Notes under the pieces: generated by a model
Databases searched by the model: none
Told to the model about the DNA's origin: nothing
What the model saw: the letters and a program-made list of their open reading frames with translations, nothing else
Position numbers and translations under genes: made by a program
Assembly (NCBI GenBank): GCA_029747015.1
Contig: JAKOGI010000578.1
Span: forward strand, 272,501-336,500
Length of the DNA: 64,000 bases
Direction of reading: 5' to 3'
DNA from: Carnegiea gigantea
Lineage: Eukaryota; Streptophyta; Magnoliopsida; Caryophyllales; Cactaceae
Part shown: positions 47,611-64,000 of the stretch, piece by piece
Position numbering within the stretch: position 1 is the stretch's first letter
How the letters are laid out: every line of letters begins with the position of its first letter

Positions 47611-49690
47611 TGTTAGAACTTTATTTTCATATTTATTCTATCCTTATTTACTTAGACATTTTTATTATTTCTTGCATGTTGTTGCATATTTGGTTGCATT
47701 TGCATATTTAGGAAAAAATAATGATAAAAATGAAAACATGAGTTATTGGACTTAATTTAAGTTGTGATTATAATTATGGGCTAAAATATTAATATTGGGC
47801 CAGTTTTTAAGTTTATATTAATGTGCAACTTACTATATTTTTCTTGCTTATTTTTCAGGTTAAATGGATCAAAGGAAGAATTATTAAGAACGCCTCATTC
47901 CAAGGCAATGAATAGCTCGGGCAAGTTGCGGGAAAAAGATGAAGTGATATCAAAAATAGAGATTGGCCAAGAGGATTTAAGCCCAAACCCTTTTATCATT
48001 AACCCCCCAAAAAAAAAAAAAAATCAAAACCTCAGTCGTGACCCATCTTAACCCACCTCCCTTGATTTTTTCCTTCTTCTTCTCCACGCCCAACGCACAG
48101 CCACGAAAACTCACACCTCACCTTCATCTCCTCCCCAACTCGTGCATCACCACATCATCACAGCAAGCCACGGCGAGCAGCTCAATCATCCTCATTATAG
48201 AAAATGCAGCACCATCATCAAAAATGATCATCGAAAAGCACCATCATCAGAAATGATCATCAGCGAAAAACACCATCATCGTCATATTCATCATCACCAT
48301 CTCACGGCGGAACTTCCATCATCATCATCATATATATCATCCCAACCATCATCAGAACCCATCGAAACCATTAGCAAAATCATCCTCGTCATAAATCATC
48401 ATTTTGGTGTTGGTCCGTTTCGTTCATTTCACTCTTTTCTTCTTTTTTTCATTTCGGCATTATGTATTAAAAACATCTGTTTTAGTATTACTATGTTAGG
48501 TTAGTTTAGTATTTTGCTTGACCTAGTATTGTAGTTTACCATGTGAAGTTTCTCTTTTTGAGATAAGTTTTGTTTTATATTATGTTTATGTGAATAATTT
48601 AAGTTGATTTGGAATAATTGTTTAATGTTGAATGTTGAATTATTTTTGTTTGGCCACCTCAATAATTCTAATATTCAAATAGTATTAACTAGTAACAACT
48701 TTTGACTATTAAGGTTAAAAGAATCAACCCAGGTCTGAATTACATGAATATGCTGTAGAGGATTTAATGGTTTATGTTAGTTGAAGTTTTTCTAAATCCT
48801 AATGCATTGAGCCTTTAATTTGTTATGCTGTAGAGTAATAAGTTAAATGACTTAATAGAATTCATTCTTAGACGTTCTAGGGTGTATTAAACAGTAAGAG
48901 AAAATATGGATTATGGACGTTCTTAACCTACAATTTAACTATTCAGTAAATATAATATATGTATCAATGATTAAATAATGGAACATGGTAAAATATATAT
49001 GTTTTCGGTAAGCAATTTTCTCATTGGGTGAGATTTGTCTTCTTTTATTCCGTGAAATTAGTTTATAATTTTGGTGTCCATTGAGTTAATTGATTAATTT
49101 GATATTATTATATTTTATCCAATTACCCACCAGGTTAAGTTTTCGTGATTGTTTGAGTAATAGAGTCGTAGTAATCTTTAGTTTAGATTTTTTTTATATT
49201 CTGCTTGTTTTATTTTAAACAGATTTTTTTGTCTTATTGTTATTGTTTTATTTAGTTAAAAAATTTAGTTTTAATCCATTCTTTTTACTGGTGCTTAATT
49301 ATAATTTTAGGGAGTCACGGAAAGTTTAAGAGAATTTATTGAATCTATTCCGAGTTTGTTGTGATTTTTCTTCCGTTTTTAGTTAAGAGATTATTTTCGA
49401 GTGAAATATTTGGTATAAAAAATCTAAAATTTTAGAATTAGATTTGATATATTTTTACACACTCTACATTAAATTTTCAGAATTTAATTTGTATGTTAGG
49501 TGTGCTAATAAATTTAATTTTTGAGTCAGTAATTTGCTGCTCTGTGTCTTTTCAATTTGAGTTCATTACTTTATAACTTAAATCTATTTTCGCGTGGGAT
49601 CGACCCTACTTGCCCTATCTATAGTCCTTAACATATAATTACGAGGGTATTTAGGTTATTTAATTTGTAGGCACTGCGACACACCTTACA
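47611..49690 (+). repeat. Athila-B 3' LTR
   Basis: TGTTAGAAC...CACCTTACA, 2080 bp. Followed by the 11-bp linker AATTTTGTATT (49691-49701) and another LTR. Confidence 0.9.
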
Positions 49691-49701
49691 AATTTTGTAT
49701 T

Positions 49702-51388
49702 TGTTAGAGCTTTATTTTCATATTTATTCTATCCTTCTTTACTTAGACATTTTTATTATTTGTAGCATATAGTTTCATATTTGGTTACATTTGCATATTT
49801 AGGGAAAATATGATAAAAATGAAAACATGAGTTATTGGATTTGATTTAAGATGTAATCATAATTATGGGCTAAAATGTTAATATTGGGTCAATTTTTAAT
49901 TTGATATTAATGTGCTACTTACTATATTTTTCTTCCTTATTTTTCAAGTTAAATGGATTAAGCGAAGAATTATTAAGAACGCCTCATTCTAAGGCAATGA
50001 ATAACTAGGGCAAGTTGCGGAAAAAAAGATGAAGTAATATTGAAAATGGAGATTAGCCAAGAGGATTTAAGCCCAAGCCCTTTTATTATTGACCCACAAA
50101 AAAAATTAAAAAAAAATCAAAACCTCAGCCGTGACCCATCTTAACCCACCTCCCTTGATTTTCTCCTTTTTCTTCTCCACACCCAATGCACAGCCATGAA
50201 AACTCACGTCTTGCCTTCATCTCCTCCCCAACTCGCGCATCACCGCATCGTCACAGCAATCCACGGTGAGCAGCTCCATCATCCCCATTATAAAAAAAAG
50301 CCGCACCATCATCAGAAATGATCATCGAAAAGCACCATCATCAGGAACGATCATCATCAAAAGAACACCATCATCATCATATTCATCATCACCATCTCAC
50401 GGCGGAACTTCCATCATTACCGTCATATATATCATCTCAACCATCATCAGTACCCATCGCAACCATCAGCAGAATCATCCTCATCATGAATCATCATTTT
50501 GGTGTTGGCCAGTTTCGTTCGTTTCACTCTGTTCATCTTTTTTTCATTTTGGTGTTATGTATTAAAGAGATCTGTTTTTGTATTTGTTTGACCTAATATT
50601 ATAGTTTACCATGTGAAGTTATTCTTTTTGAGATAAGTTTTGTGTGCTTAAATTTTATATTATGCTTATGTGAATAATCTAAGTTGATTTGGAATAGTTG
50701 TTTAATGTTGAATGTTGAATTATTTTTGTTTGGCCACCTAAATAATTCTAACATTTAAATAGTATTAACTAGTAACAACTTTTGACTATTAAGGTTAAAA
50801 GAATCAACTTAGATCTAAATTACATGAATATGCTGTGGAGGATTTAATGGTTTAGGTTAGATGAAGTGTTCCTAAATCCTAATACATTGAGTCTTTAATT
50901 TGTTATGTTGTAGAGTAATAAGTTAAATAACTTAATAGAATTCATCCTTAGACGTTCTAGGATGTATTAAACAGTAAGAGATAATACGGGTCATGGATGT
51001 TCTTAACCTACAGTTAACTATTCAGTAAATATAATATGTGCATCAATGATTAAATAACATAACATGGTAAAATATATATATTTTGGTTAAGCAATTTTCT
51101 CATTGGGTGAGATTTGTCTTCTTTTATTCTGCGAAATTAGTCTATAATTTTGGTATTCATTAAGTTAATTGATTAATTTAATATTATTATATTTTATCCA
51201 ATTACCCCTCCCCCAGGTTAAGTTTTCATGATTGTTTGAGTAATAGAGTCATAGTAGTCTTTAGTTTAGATTTTTTTTTATATTCTGTTTATTTTATTTT
51301 CAATAGATTTTTGTGTCTTATTTTTATTGTTTTATTTAGTTAAAAAATTTAGTTTTAATCCATTCTTTTTACTGGTGGTTAATTACAA
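49702..51388 (+). repeat. Athila LTR, 3' end deleted, plus orientation
   Basis: Starts TGTTAGAGC and runs about 1.69 kb to GGTTAATTACAA, where the last ~0.4 kb of the LTR is missing and the sequence jumps to ATTTTGGCGCCG, the LTR-primer site boundary. The jump is at a short shared ACAA/ATTTT word. Confidence 0.85.
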
Positions 51389-51392
51389 ATTT

Positions 51393-51410
51393 TGGCGCCG
51401 TTGTCGGGGA
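51393..51410 (+). other. Athila primer-binding site (Asp tRNA), plus copy
   Basis: TGGCGCCGTTGTCGGGGA, one change from the usual TGGCGCCGTTGCCGGGGA. Confidence 0.9.
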
Positions 51411-51450
51411 AATTATTTTTCTTACTAAGTCTTGAATTTATTCTCATAAT

Positions 51451-51485
<35 letters not shown>

Positions 51486-51671
51486 TATTATTGCTTACCT
51501 TTGTTTCGAATTTTTAAAGAAAGTAAACATTTCAATTGATTCTTTATACTTATTTAATTATTTCTTTTCAGGTTTATGAATGTTGACGAGAGAATAAAAT
51601 GTATCAACTCCTACGTTGAATTCTTGAACAATGCCATCGTAGAATAGTTACTTGAGATTTTTGTGAACTTT
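51411..51671 (+). pseudogene. Athila leader and first codons of gag, plus orientation
   Basis: Leader with a (TTTA)n run at about 51450-51487, then TTTCTTTTCAG and ATG at 51576. The gag start is readable for about 30 codons with a stop (TAG near 51644) and then meets minus-strand gag sequence head-on at about 51671. Confidence 0.75.
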
Positions 51672-53154
51672 GAAAAATCTAATTTGTTAAAGTCCTCTAG
51701 AGTTATCTCTTGATGTTTCCTACTCTTTTGTTCTTCCCCCTTATTTTCCTCACCGTCATCTTGTTCCTTGGTCTTAGTTTTCTCACTCACCTCTTTGTCA
51801 CTCTCAACCTCTTTCTTAGACATATGGGGCTCTCCTAGTTCCTTTTCACTCCTTAAAGTTATGAGACTAACATTACCCTCAGGATTTGTAAAGGGTTGGG
51901 TAGGCAGCCTATTACTACTCTGAGACTGCATGTTACTAACTAAGGTTCCTAAGGCGGATTGGATTTGGCTTATTTGTTTAAGGACAGTTTCCATTGAATT
52001 AAATCTAGCCTCTATATCTTACTTACCTTGGTCCAACTTTTTCATTAACTGTTCTAACAAAAGGGAGGTCTTATCAGTTTAGTTAACTGAAGGTTGAGGT
52101 CAAGTAAAACTAGGTGGACTAGGTGGTCTGCACCTAAGATTAGGGTAATCTCTCGAACCCTTATTGTAAGTGTTGGAGTGTGGGTCATACTGCTTGGGTT
52201 GATGGTTAGGAAACATAGCATTAACAGTCCCCTCTTATAATGTTGGACAAACATTAGTAGGGTGACCTTCTATATAGCATATTCCACATACTACCCTAGT
52301 ACTAGGTCCTCTGCTCATCAACTTATCTAACTTAGAGGTCAAAGCTGCTAACTGGTGTTGAATAATATCAACCTCATTAACCCTACCAGTTATCAAGTCA
52401 GATCTAGTATTAAACTGTTGTGAGTTTTGTGCCATGTTAGAGATCAAAGTCATAGCTTGGGTAGGTATTTTGTCAACTAAGGCTCCTCCACTAGCAGCAT
52501 CTATCATTCCCCCATCATTTGGCAAGAGTCCTTCATAAAAGTATTGAATCAGCAGTTGATCATTAATCTGATGTTGGGGACAACTACTACAAAATCTTTT
52601 AAACCTTTCCCGGTATTCATACAATAACTCATTCAAGTTTCGCCTAATTCCACAAATTTGTTTTCTAATAGCACAAATTCTACTAGCAGGGAAAATTTTC
52701 TCAAGAAAAGATTTTTGCAATTGAGTCCAAGTAGTAATAGATCCAGGAGGAAGGTTATATAACCAATCCTTCGCCAAGTTATGCAGTGAAAAAGGAAAAG
52801 CACGAAGCTTAACCTGATCCTCATCAACCCCATCGGGTCTCATAGTAGAACAAACAACTAAAAATCTTTCAAATGCATATGAGGATCTTCACCAGACAAA
52901 CCATTAAACTTAGGTAATAGATTGAGAAAATCTGAATTCAACTTCAACAGTTTCTCCAATTTTGAAAAAACAATGCCAAGCGGTTGTTGCGTGACATCTG
53001 GCACAACTAACTCCTTCAAAGTCCTTGTCGCCACAAGTGATTCTTCTTTGTCTTCTTCGTCATTCACAAAGATATCAAGTAGCTGTTTTACGGTGGCGTT
53101 GTTCAAGAATTCAACGTAGGAGTTGATACGTTTTATTCTCTTGCCAACATTCGT
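51672..53154 (-). pseudogene. Athila-A gag remnant
   Basis: Read on the minus strand from 53154. The start codon is ACG where the plus copy at 51576 has ATG. N-terminal part 52858-53154; a one-base deletion near 52850 shifts the frame; Gag core 52235-52843 (LPPGSITTW, FLEKIFPASR, YEYRERF) ends with a zinc knuckle CGICYIEGHPTNVC near 52260-52300; the region 52000-52235 is degraded; C-terminal charged part 51690-51994. It aligns with Athila-B gag over 41876-42274. Protease does not follow; the inserted block begins instead. Confidence 0.85.
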
Positions 53155-53305
53155 AAACCTGAAAAGAAATAATTAAATAAGTATAAAGAATCAATTGAAA
53201 TGTTTACTTTCTTTAAACGTTCAAAACAAAGGTAAACAATAATATAAATAAATAAATAAATAAATTATGAGAATAAATTCAAGACTTAGTGAAAAAAAAT
53301 AATTT

Positions 53306-53322
53306 TCCCTGCAACGGCGCCA
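53306..53322 (-). other. Athila-A primer-binding site (Asp tRNA)
   Basis: On the minus strand TGGCGCCGTTGCAGGGA, one substitution from the standard sequence, located 5 bp after the 5' LTR end. Confidence 0.9.
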
Positions 53323-53327
53323 AAATC

Positions 53328-55426
53328 TGTGAGGCGTGTTGCAGTGCCTACAAATTAAATAACCTAAATACCCTTGTAATTATATGTTAAGGACTATAGA
53401 TAGAGCAAGTATAGTCGATCCCACGAGGAAATAGATTTAAGCTACAAAGCAATGAACTCAAATTGAAAAGACACAAAATACCAAATTACTGACTCAAAAA
53501 TTCAAATTATTAACACACCTAACATACGAATTAAATTCTAAAAATTTAATGTAGAATGTGTAAAAATATATCAAATCTGATTCTAAAATTTTATATTTTG
53601 TTTTACCAAATATTTCACCCGAAAACAATTTTGGACTGAAAACGGGAAAAAAAAATACAACAAACTCGAAACAGATTCAATAAATTCTCTAAAAATTTTG
53701 GTGACTCCCTAAAATGGTAATTAACTACAGTAAAAAGAATGGATTAAAACTAAATTTTTTAACTAAATAGAACAATAAAAATAAGACACAGAAATCTATT
53801 GCAAATAAAATAAACAGAATATAAAAAAAATCTAAACTAAAGACTGCTACAACTCTATTACTAAAACAATCACGAAAACTTAACCTAGGGGGCAATTGGA
53901 TAAAGTATAATAATATCAAATTAGTCAATTAACTTAATGAACACCAAAATTATAAACTAATTTCACAGAATAAAAGAAGACAAATCTCACCCAATAAGAA
54001 AATTGCTTAACCAAAACATATATATTTCATCATGTTCCATTATTTAATCATTGGCACACATATTATATTTACTGAATAGTTAAACTGTAGGTTAAGAACA
54101 TCCGTAATTCCTATTTTCTCTTACCATTTAATACACTCTAGAACGTCTAAGGAAGAATTCTATTAAGTCATTTAACTTATTACTCTATAGCATAACAAAT
54201 TAAAGACTCAATGCATTAGGATTTAGGAAAATTTCATCTAACTTAAACCATTAAATCCTCTACAGCAGATTCATGTAATTTAGACCTAAGTTGATTCTTT
54301 TAACCTTAATAGTCAAAAGTTGTTACTAGTTAATACTACTTAAATGTTAGAATTATTTAGGTGGCTAAACAAAAATAATTTAACAGTCAATATTAAACAA
54401 TTATTTTAAATCAAGTTAGATTATTCACATAAACATAATATAAAATTTAAGCACACAAAACTTATTTCAAAAAGAATAACTTCACATGGTAAACTATAAT
54501 ATTAGGTCAAGCAAAATACTAAACTAACCAAACATAGTAATACTAAAATAGATGTCTTTAATACATACCACCAAAATGAAAAAAATACGAGCAGAGTGAA
54601 ACGAATGAAACAGACCAACACCAAAATGATGATTTATGATGAGGATGATTCTGCTGATGGTTTCGATGGGTTCTGATGATGGTTAAGATGATATATATGA
54701 TGATGATGATGGAAGTTCCGCCACGAGATGGTGATGATGAATATGACGATGATGGTGTTTTTCCATGATGATCGTTTCTGATGATGGTGCTTTTCGATGA
54801 TCGTTTCTGATGATGGTGCTGCTGTTTTTATAATGGGGATGATGGAGCTGCTCACCGTGGATTGTTGTGATGATGTGGTGATGCGCGAGTTGGGGAGGAG
54901 ATGAAGGTGAGGCGTGAGTTTTTGTAGCTGTGTGTTGGGTGTGGAGAAGAAGAAGGAGAAAATCAAGGGAGGTGGGTTAAGATGGGTCATAGTTGAGGTT
55001 TTAAATTTTTTATTTTTTTATTTTTTTTTTGTGGGTTAATGATAAAAGGGCCTGGGTTTAAATCCTCTTGGCCAATCTCCATTTTCGACATTACTTCATC
55101 TTTTTTCTACAACTTGCCCGAGTTGTTCATTGCTTTGGAATGAGGCGTTCTTAATAATCTTCCCTTGATCCATTTAACCTAAAAAATAAGGAAGAAAAAT
55201 GTAGTAAGTAGCACATTAATATCACATTAAAAATTGACCCAATATTAATATTTTAGTCCATAATTATAATTACAACTTAAATTAAATCCAATAGCTCATG
55301 TTTTCATTTTTATCATTATTTTTCCCTAAACATGCAAATGCAACCAAATATGCAACTATATGCTACAAATAATGAAAATGTCTAAGTAAATAAGGATAGA
55401 ATAAATATGAAAATAAAGCTCTAACA
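53328..55426 (-). repeat. Athila-A 5' LTR
   Basis: 2099 bp, minus strand TGTTAGAGC...GCCTCACA. Flanked on the right by CTTAG (55427-55431). Confidence 0.95.
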
Positions 55427-55431
55427 CTTAG
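55427..55431. repeat. Target-site duplication of Athila-A, right copy (CTTAG)
   Basis: Matches 562-566. Confidence 0.85.
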
Positions 55432-57021
55432 TAAGATTTTTGGATGCGTGCTACCCCTAGGTTTCTATAGTTCCCCAAATTTTGAATCTCATGATTTCAA
55501 TGCGTAAATCAAAAGATATGACCCCTTTTTTAAGACTGTGCAAAATTAATCCTATTTGCACCTGTATAACTCTATGCTTATTTTGGACCTATTACTATAG
55601 GAATCTAAACAATTGTCTAGTGATAGGACTTGTAGTTCCTTTCCTGAGGTTTTTGGAATTGGGTCTTGAACCTCAATTTTTTTAAAGCTATCCTTCAAAG
55701 CCTAATCATGGGAATGACAATATGGAAAATATAAAATAGGTGATGGTGGGTGTTTTGCGTGAGTAGGGCATGCACGTAAGGTTAGAGTACCAATTAATTA
55801 TTCGGGGTAACGTTGAAATGCTTCATACTGATTGTAGTTAAAACTTTGCTGTTTGGTTGAGCTCAACTTAAGCAATCTAATTGAAGAGGTAACATAAACT
55901 ACGGAACCTTTAAAGTAATTTTCACTGATTGGTAAATTTTCCTGTTGTATGTGATTTGCCTAATCTTTTATGTTATTGGACTATATTGGAACGGCTAAGC
56001 GTGTTTTTAAGTACTTAAGAATTTTGAATTAACTGTTTTACCTGAAACTACGTTGTTTGGTAATGGGGTACACTGATTTCGTTGTTTAGAAAATTTTATG
56101 AAAAATACTTTTTACTTAAAAGTTTCCAAAGTGAAATTCTTCAAAAAAAATTCCCGTTGCGTTGTGATTGATGGCATAATGTTATCCTGTTGGTCGGTTG
56201 TGCCCGTGAACTCAAGTATATCCTGATATTTTGATTTAGATGCGCGTTATCTACTGTTTACAGCTAGTGATAGATAATGTTGCAAAGATAATTGAATTCC
56301 TGTTATTGGATGTTTTCCCGAGTTCCTAATGTTCATGCATGCCATCAAATCAGAACTGCTTGAGCAGAAGGTCTAGTTTCTGAACTAATTATTTCTTATG
56401 TTTTTCTAAGTATTTGATCAAGCATCCTTTTTTTGAATTGTCTGAACTAAAAGCGTGATTTGGAATTGATTACCTTCTGTGTTATTTTGGGGCATTTGAT
56501 TATCCTGTTTGGCAAAATGATCTTATTTTTACCTTGGGAAAATAATTAAGTTTGGAAAGATGCTTTTATTTTGAAAAGTTTGGTTTATAAAATAGTTTCC
56601 CCTTTGGCATAAATGTTTCCAATTGATTTTCTGAAGTGGGTTTCCGAATTTTCCTTAGTTTCCGTTACTGAGTATTCGCTACTTTTTTTAAAAATGTTTT
56701 GCTTTTAGGGGATGATTCTCGGGATAACAATGGCACGAATCCTTAGTCAACATATAAGTTTGCATCTAGAAAATAGTTTGATAGTTTCAGTTGTAAGTTT
56801 CATATGAATAATTGACTTTGAATTAGTTGTCTTGAACTATGTTCATGTTTAATAAAAATTAGCAATGTTTTATGTACTAAATTTAGTTGTTTATTCTTAT
56901 GATTATGTCCACCTCACGTTCTCCTTAGCGAAACAGTGGTAACACCCTGTAACTACCTGTTGTGTGATAACTCTAGAATTAAGACACTAAAATAAATAAT
57001 TAGAAAATCTAGAGTGGTACA
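55432..57021 (+). mobile_element. Right piece of the old gypsy-type 5' LTR
   Basis: Starts TAAGATTTTTGGATGCGTGC, which continues the sequence cut at 566, and ends GTGGTACA. AT-rich, no coding capacity; a short ORF at 55482-55685 is not conserved elsewhere and is not called. Followed by a primer-like site. Confidence 0.55.
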
Positions 57022-57024
57022 ATT

Positions 57025-57041
57025 TGGCATCAAAGCCTAGG
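57025..57041 (+). other. Decayed iMet primer-binding site of the old gypsy element
   Basis: TGGCATCAAAGCCTAGG against the common TGGTATCAGAGCCTAGG: two transitions. Its place directly after GGTACA supports the LTR call. Confidence 0.6.
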
Positions 57042-58130
57042 TTTACATGTGATAACTAAACCTAGGTCACTGGGGCCTGAGATAAATCAAGAATTGAAAG
57101 TATTACTTACTGGATATAGATGGTAGTGTCATCCATGAGAGTGAGCATAGGACATGAGGTTTAATGGAATCATTTTGAATTTCGTACTGACTTTAACTTA
57201 GTCCTTTAAGTTTTCAATTTCCTTCATTTGGGTTTAAATTTGTTTTGTTAATTCAAAGATAACTATAGTTATTTTGATGACATTTATTTGAATTTTCTTT
57301 TATTCACTTTTTCATTAGTGTTCTTATCTTCTGATCGTTTTTTCTATTAAGTCCTACTCCATCTGTTTGTCACAAGGGAGGGCATTTTTCTGGTTGTATT
57401 CGCCTTTTTGTATTAGCATGTTCTGCATTAGGAATCATAAGCTTGTCGGTGATAGGGCTTTGTGCTTTATTTTGGGTGCATCAAGGAAAAGAAGCCATGT
57501 GACAAAGACAATTTATTGTCATTAGGAGAAGCCAAGGAGGGAAAAGCCGCAGGTGATGGCGTCCTCAGGGGAGAGAGAGCAGAGTGGCTAAATTGGTTCA
57601 TGAAGAACTTGGTCTTTGTACGACACTCAAGGCAAAACTAGAAGCAATGTGGATGGTATGAAGATAGCTCAATAGATGAAATTGAGGTGTCGCTAGCTTG
57701 ACTCCTTGAAAGTTGTGGGTATGCTGAGGGATAGCACAACAAGCCGCCTACAACATGAACCGCCAATCAAGGGGTGCAAGGCCCTTTTTCAGCATGGAGG
57801 GTAGGGAGTCAAGATTTCCCACTATACCCGAGTGTCTAACTCAGCGACAGACAAACCTGTTAATTTAGGTACTAGTGGTGAGTTAGGTATTTCTAATATC
57901 ATTCTCTCAAGAGGATGCATCATACTTATGTTATACGGACATTAGAAGTGTCCTCAATCCAAACTTGCTAGAAATTGATAATAATTATTTGAGATGTGAC
58001 TCTTTTTTTGTATACAAATTGCAAAAAAATTACCTCATGAGCTAATAATTGTATCGTTCTATACTTTACTTGAAACTCATTAACGATTCTCCAAAAAAAC
58101 GCACAAAGATTTAATGACCCACCGCTCATC
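57042..58130 (+). other. Degraded retroelement leader/body or intergenic DNA, no gene seen
   Basis: The first few hundred bases look like a gypsy leader. No ORF, LTR or clear domain was found. A VCHKGGHFSGC reading near 57360 hints at a zinc knuckle but lacks the right spacing. Beyond about 57450 I recognise nothing until the gene upstream region. Confidence 0.4.
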
Positions 58131-58312
58131 TAATCTTCAAAATTTCCAGGGTCACGTTTGAATTTCCCTCTCACAATCGTACTCCTTCTGCGAGAGGCCT
58201 ACTTCTGGAATCCTTGAAGGGGAAACTTCAACCTTCCTAGACTCAGTTTTTTTCCTCCTTCCCTCAATAGTTTCTTACCATTCGTTCGATTCGATTCCAT
58301 TCGAGAGAGATC

Positions 58313-58334
58313 TCGAGAGAGAGAGAGAGAGAGA
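58313..58334. repeat. GA-rich microsatellite in the 5' untranslated region
   Basis: (GA)n run just upstream of the start codon at 58367, typical of plant gene leaders. Confidence 0.7.
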
Positions 58335-58366
58335 GGGGAATCAGATCATCAGAAGAACATTACAAG

Positions 58367-63945
<5,579 letters not shown>

Positions 63946-64000
63946 GTATGTCTGCTCAAATCTCATTCATCTATAGGTCCTTGTTTCAGAGTTAGTGGGC

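Larger units (their letters stand above)
28754..49690 (+). mobile_element. Athila-B: plus-strand Athila copy inside Athila-A
   Basis: 5' LTR 28754-41703 (about 2.08 kb once SIRE-1 and one duplication copy are removed), body 41704-47610, 3' LTR 47611-49690 (2080 bp). The primer site, leader and N-terminal gag are deleted: the LTR end is joined through AATTTTTATGG to mid-gag. The left flank is the inverted 41-bp copy of the Athila-A flank; the right flank is an 11-bp linker and another LTR. No matching target duplication is visible, so it probably did not arrive by ordinary integration. Confidence 0.85.
567..55426 (-). mobile_element. Athila-A: outer Athila-lineage Ty3/gypsy element, carrying all nested insertions
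   Basis: Read on the minus strand, the order is 5' LTR (53328-55426), Asp-tRNA primer site, gag remnant, a foreign 26.5-kb block, protease-RT-RNase H-integrase remnant, 3' non-coding region, polypurine tract and 3' LTR (567-2664). The outer LTRs are 2098 and 2099 bp and share the CTTAG flank. Lineage is inferred from the Asp primer site, the DLGAS protease motif and the integrase style, which resemble Athila/Diaspora elements and lack a chromodomain. The element is dead: gag has lost its start codon and has a frameshift, pol is fragmented, and LARD-1 splits the 3' end. Confidence 0.85.

Noticed and set aside
57340..57400. Possible gag zinc knuckle (VCHKGGHFSGC)
   Set aside because: Spacing does not fit CX2CX4HX4C and the frame is not open around it.

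Overview
The window is plant nuclear DNA, almost certainly from an angiosperm. It is AT-rich and made mostly of LTR retrotransposons nested in one another. The retrotransposons carry plant-type primer sites (iMet-tRNA TGGTATCAGAGC and Asp-tRNA TGGCGCCGTTG). The window also holds Tourist-like and Stowaway MITEs. One intron-bearing host gene lies at the right edge. Nothing prokaryotic was seen, and I did not recognise any tRNA, rRNA or CRISPR array.

Layout. (1) 1-390 is a Tourist-like MITE cut by the window edge. (2) 416-566 and 55432-57021 look like the two halves of one old gypsy-type 5' LTR (TGTTACAG...GGTACA), with a decayed iMet primer site at 57025. (3) That LTR is split by a very large Athila-lineage Ty3/gypsy insertion on the minus strand ('Athila-A', 567-55426), whose outer LTRs (567-2664 and 53328-55426) are flanked by the 5-bp duplication CTTAG. 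(4) A non-coding large retrotransposon ('LARD-1', 2818-19930, duplication GGTAG) sits in the 3' end of Athila-A. (5) A three-LTR, two-body gag-only element ('TR-GAG', 11320-18080, duplication TAGGG) sits in the 3' LTR of LARD-1. (6) Between the pol and gag parts of Athila-A lies a rearranged block (about 25166-51671) of more Athila copies in both orientations: a nearly full plus-strand copy ('Athila-B', 28754-49690), LTR-LTR junctions with almost no body, and an inverted copy of 41 bp of the DNA that flanks Athila-A on the right. (7) A Sirevirus-type Ty1/copia element with an env-like gene ('SIRE-1', 29359-40221, duplication ATCCC) is inserted in the 5' LTR of Athila-B.

The target duplications give an order of events: old gypsy LTR, then Athila-A, then LARD-1, then TR-GAG on one branch; Athila-A, then the internal Athila rearrangement, then SIRE-1 on the other. 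Athila reading frames are broken, and both RT catalytic motifs are mutated. SIRE-1 is young (LTRs differ by about 1% by my count by eye) but has a gag frameshift and three in-frame pol stops; its env-like ORF and one TR-GAG gag ORF are still open.

The host gene begins at 58367 and runs off the right edge. Three exons (58367-58555, 58648-58753, 63734-63945) encode the start of an SNM1/Artemis-family DNA-repair nuclease (metallo-beta-lactamase/beta-CASP fold). Its second intron is about 5 kb and holds a Stowaway MITE, a (TA)n tract of about 104 bp, a perfect 21-bp-arm palindrome, poly-G runs and other repeats.
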